Part shown: positions 6,158 through 6,579 of the stretch, piece after piece
How positions within the stretch are numbered: the first letter of the stretch is position 1
How the letters are laid out: each line of letters starts with the position of its first letter
Assembly (NCBI GenBank): GCA_027066695.1
Contig: JAMONE010000216.1
Coordinates: 1 to 6,579, forward strand
DNA from: Micavibrio sp.
Lineage (GTDB): Bacteria > Pseudomonadota > Alphaproteobacteria > Micavibrionales > Micavibrionaceae
Direction: 5' to 3'
DNA: 6,579 nt
Made by a program: the position numbers and the translations under genes
Notes under the pieces: model-generated
Told to the model about the DNA's origin: nothing
Databases searched by the model: none
Seen by the model: the letters and a program-made list of their open reading frames with translations, nothing else

Positions 6158-6579
6158 TTATCCTACTACTATATTAACTATTCGCCCAGGAACAAAAATA
6201 AATTTACGCATGGTTTTGCCTTCCATAGCTTTTTGTACTTTGGCTTCTGCTAGAGCTATCTCTTGCGCTTGGTTTTGATCGGCATTGATTGGTAAAGTAA
6301 TTGTTGCACGCACCTTACCATTTACTTGCACGGCGATTGTAACGCTGTCAGTAACGATAAGCTTTTCATCATATTTTGGCCATTCTTGATCAACCAGCAT
6401 TGTTTCATGGTCTAAATTCAACCAAAGCTCTTCCGCCAAATGCGGCATAATTGGGTTAATCATAATCACGAAGGCATTTACTGCCTCTGATAAAGCAAAG
6501 TGATCGCCATCATCAGCAGGCTTAAACGAAGTAAAGCCGTTATAAAATTCACGTAACAAAGCCACGGCCTTGTTCATGG
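6158..6579 (-). CDS. leuS: Leucyl-tRNA synthetase, C-terminal part (5' end outside window)
   Basis: LeuRS charges tRNA-Leu with leucine in the cytoplasm. Only the last 140 or so residues are here; the reading frame stays open to the window edge, so the ATG at 6577-6575 (MNKAVALLREF) is almost certainly internal. The visible part matches the end of E. coli LeuRS: the helical anticodon-binding domain (NKAVALLREFYN, then INPIMPHLAEELW) followed by the small C-terminal tRNA-binding domain (VQVNGKVRATITLP, TMRKFIFVPGRIVNIVVG). The catalytic HIGH and KMSKS motifs and the editing domain lie beyond the window. The stop TAA (6160-6158) is one base from the lptE start, and the last codons contain the lptE ribosome binding site. 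Confidence 0.96.
   Translation of the reverse strand, partial: MNKAVALLREFYNGFTSFKPADDGDHFALSEAVNAFVIMINPIMPHLAEELWLNLDHETMLVDQEWPKYDEKLIVTDSVTIAVQVNGKVRATITLPINADQNQAQEIALAEAKVQKAMEGKTMRKFIFVPGRIVNIVVG
6161..6164 (-). promoter_or_regulatory. lptE ribosome binding site inside leuS
   Basis: AGGA read on the - strand lies in the final GTA-GGA-TAA codons of leuS. It is spaced 4 bases from the first lptE ATG and 7 from the second, favouring the second. Placement inside the upstream gene suggests coupled translation of leuS and lptE. Confidence 0.55.

Noticed and set aside
1..6579. tRNA, rRNA, CRISPR array, insertion sequence or prophage genes
   Set aside because: I found no regularly spaced repeats, transposase-like protein or structural RNA signature in either strand.

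Overview
This window is moderately AT-rich bacterial chromosome, most likely from an alphaproteobacterium or a close Gram-negative relative. The evidence is an LPS-assembly lipoprotein (LptE) placed directly behind leuS, a membrane-anchored FtsK with a C-terminal winged-helix gamma domain, and AT-leaning codon use. The taxonomic call is an inference from gene content and not a database match.

Layout: three genes run on the + strand: rmuC (7-1401), a fusion gene joining a papain-like (C39-type) cysteine peptidase domain to a glutathione-synthetase-like ATP-grasp domain (1459-2796), and ftsK (3005-5560). Converging on them from the right, on the - strand, is the end of a leuS-lptE operon (leuS 3' part 6158-6579, lptE 5650-6156). 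A hairpin followed by a short T run just past ftsK (5570-5600) probably terminates the + strand transcription unit. The gap between the fusion gene and ftsK (2797-3004) is the only sizeable non-coding stretch. It holds a short dispersed palindromic repeat that also forms the last codons and stop of the fusion gene, a plausible promoter, a 12-bp stem-loop and a near-exact short direct repeat.

Functionally, rmuC, ftsK, lptE and leuS are ordinary housekeeping genes: DNA maintenance, chromosome segregation at the septum, LPS export and tRNA charging. The unusual item is the 445-residue peptidase/ATP-grasp fusion. Its N-terminal half keeps the Gln, Cys and His expected of a clan CA active site, but the usual Asp position appears to be Cys. 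Its C-terminal half aligns by eye over essentially the whole length of GshB, including ATP and metal ligands. One polypeptide that could both form and cleave or transfer an amide bond resembles bifunctional glutathionylspermidine synthetase/amidase in logic, but it uses different domains. I see no precursor peptide, transporter or other partner gene beside it, so its substrate is unknown.
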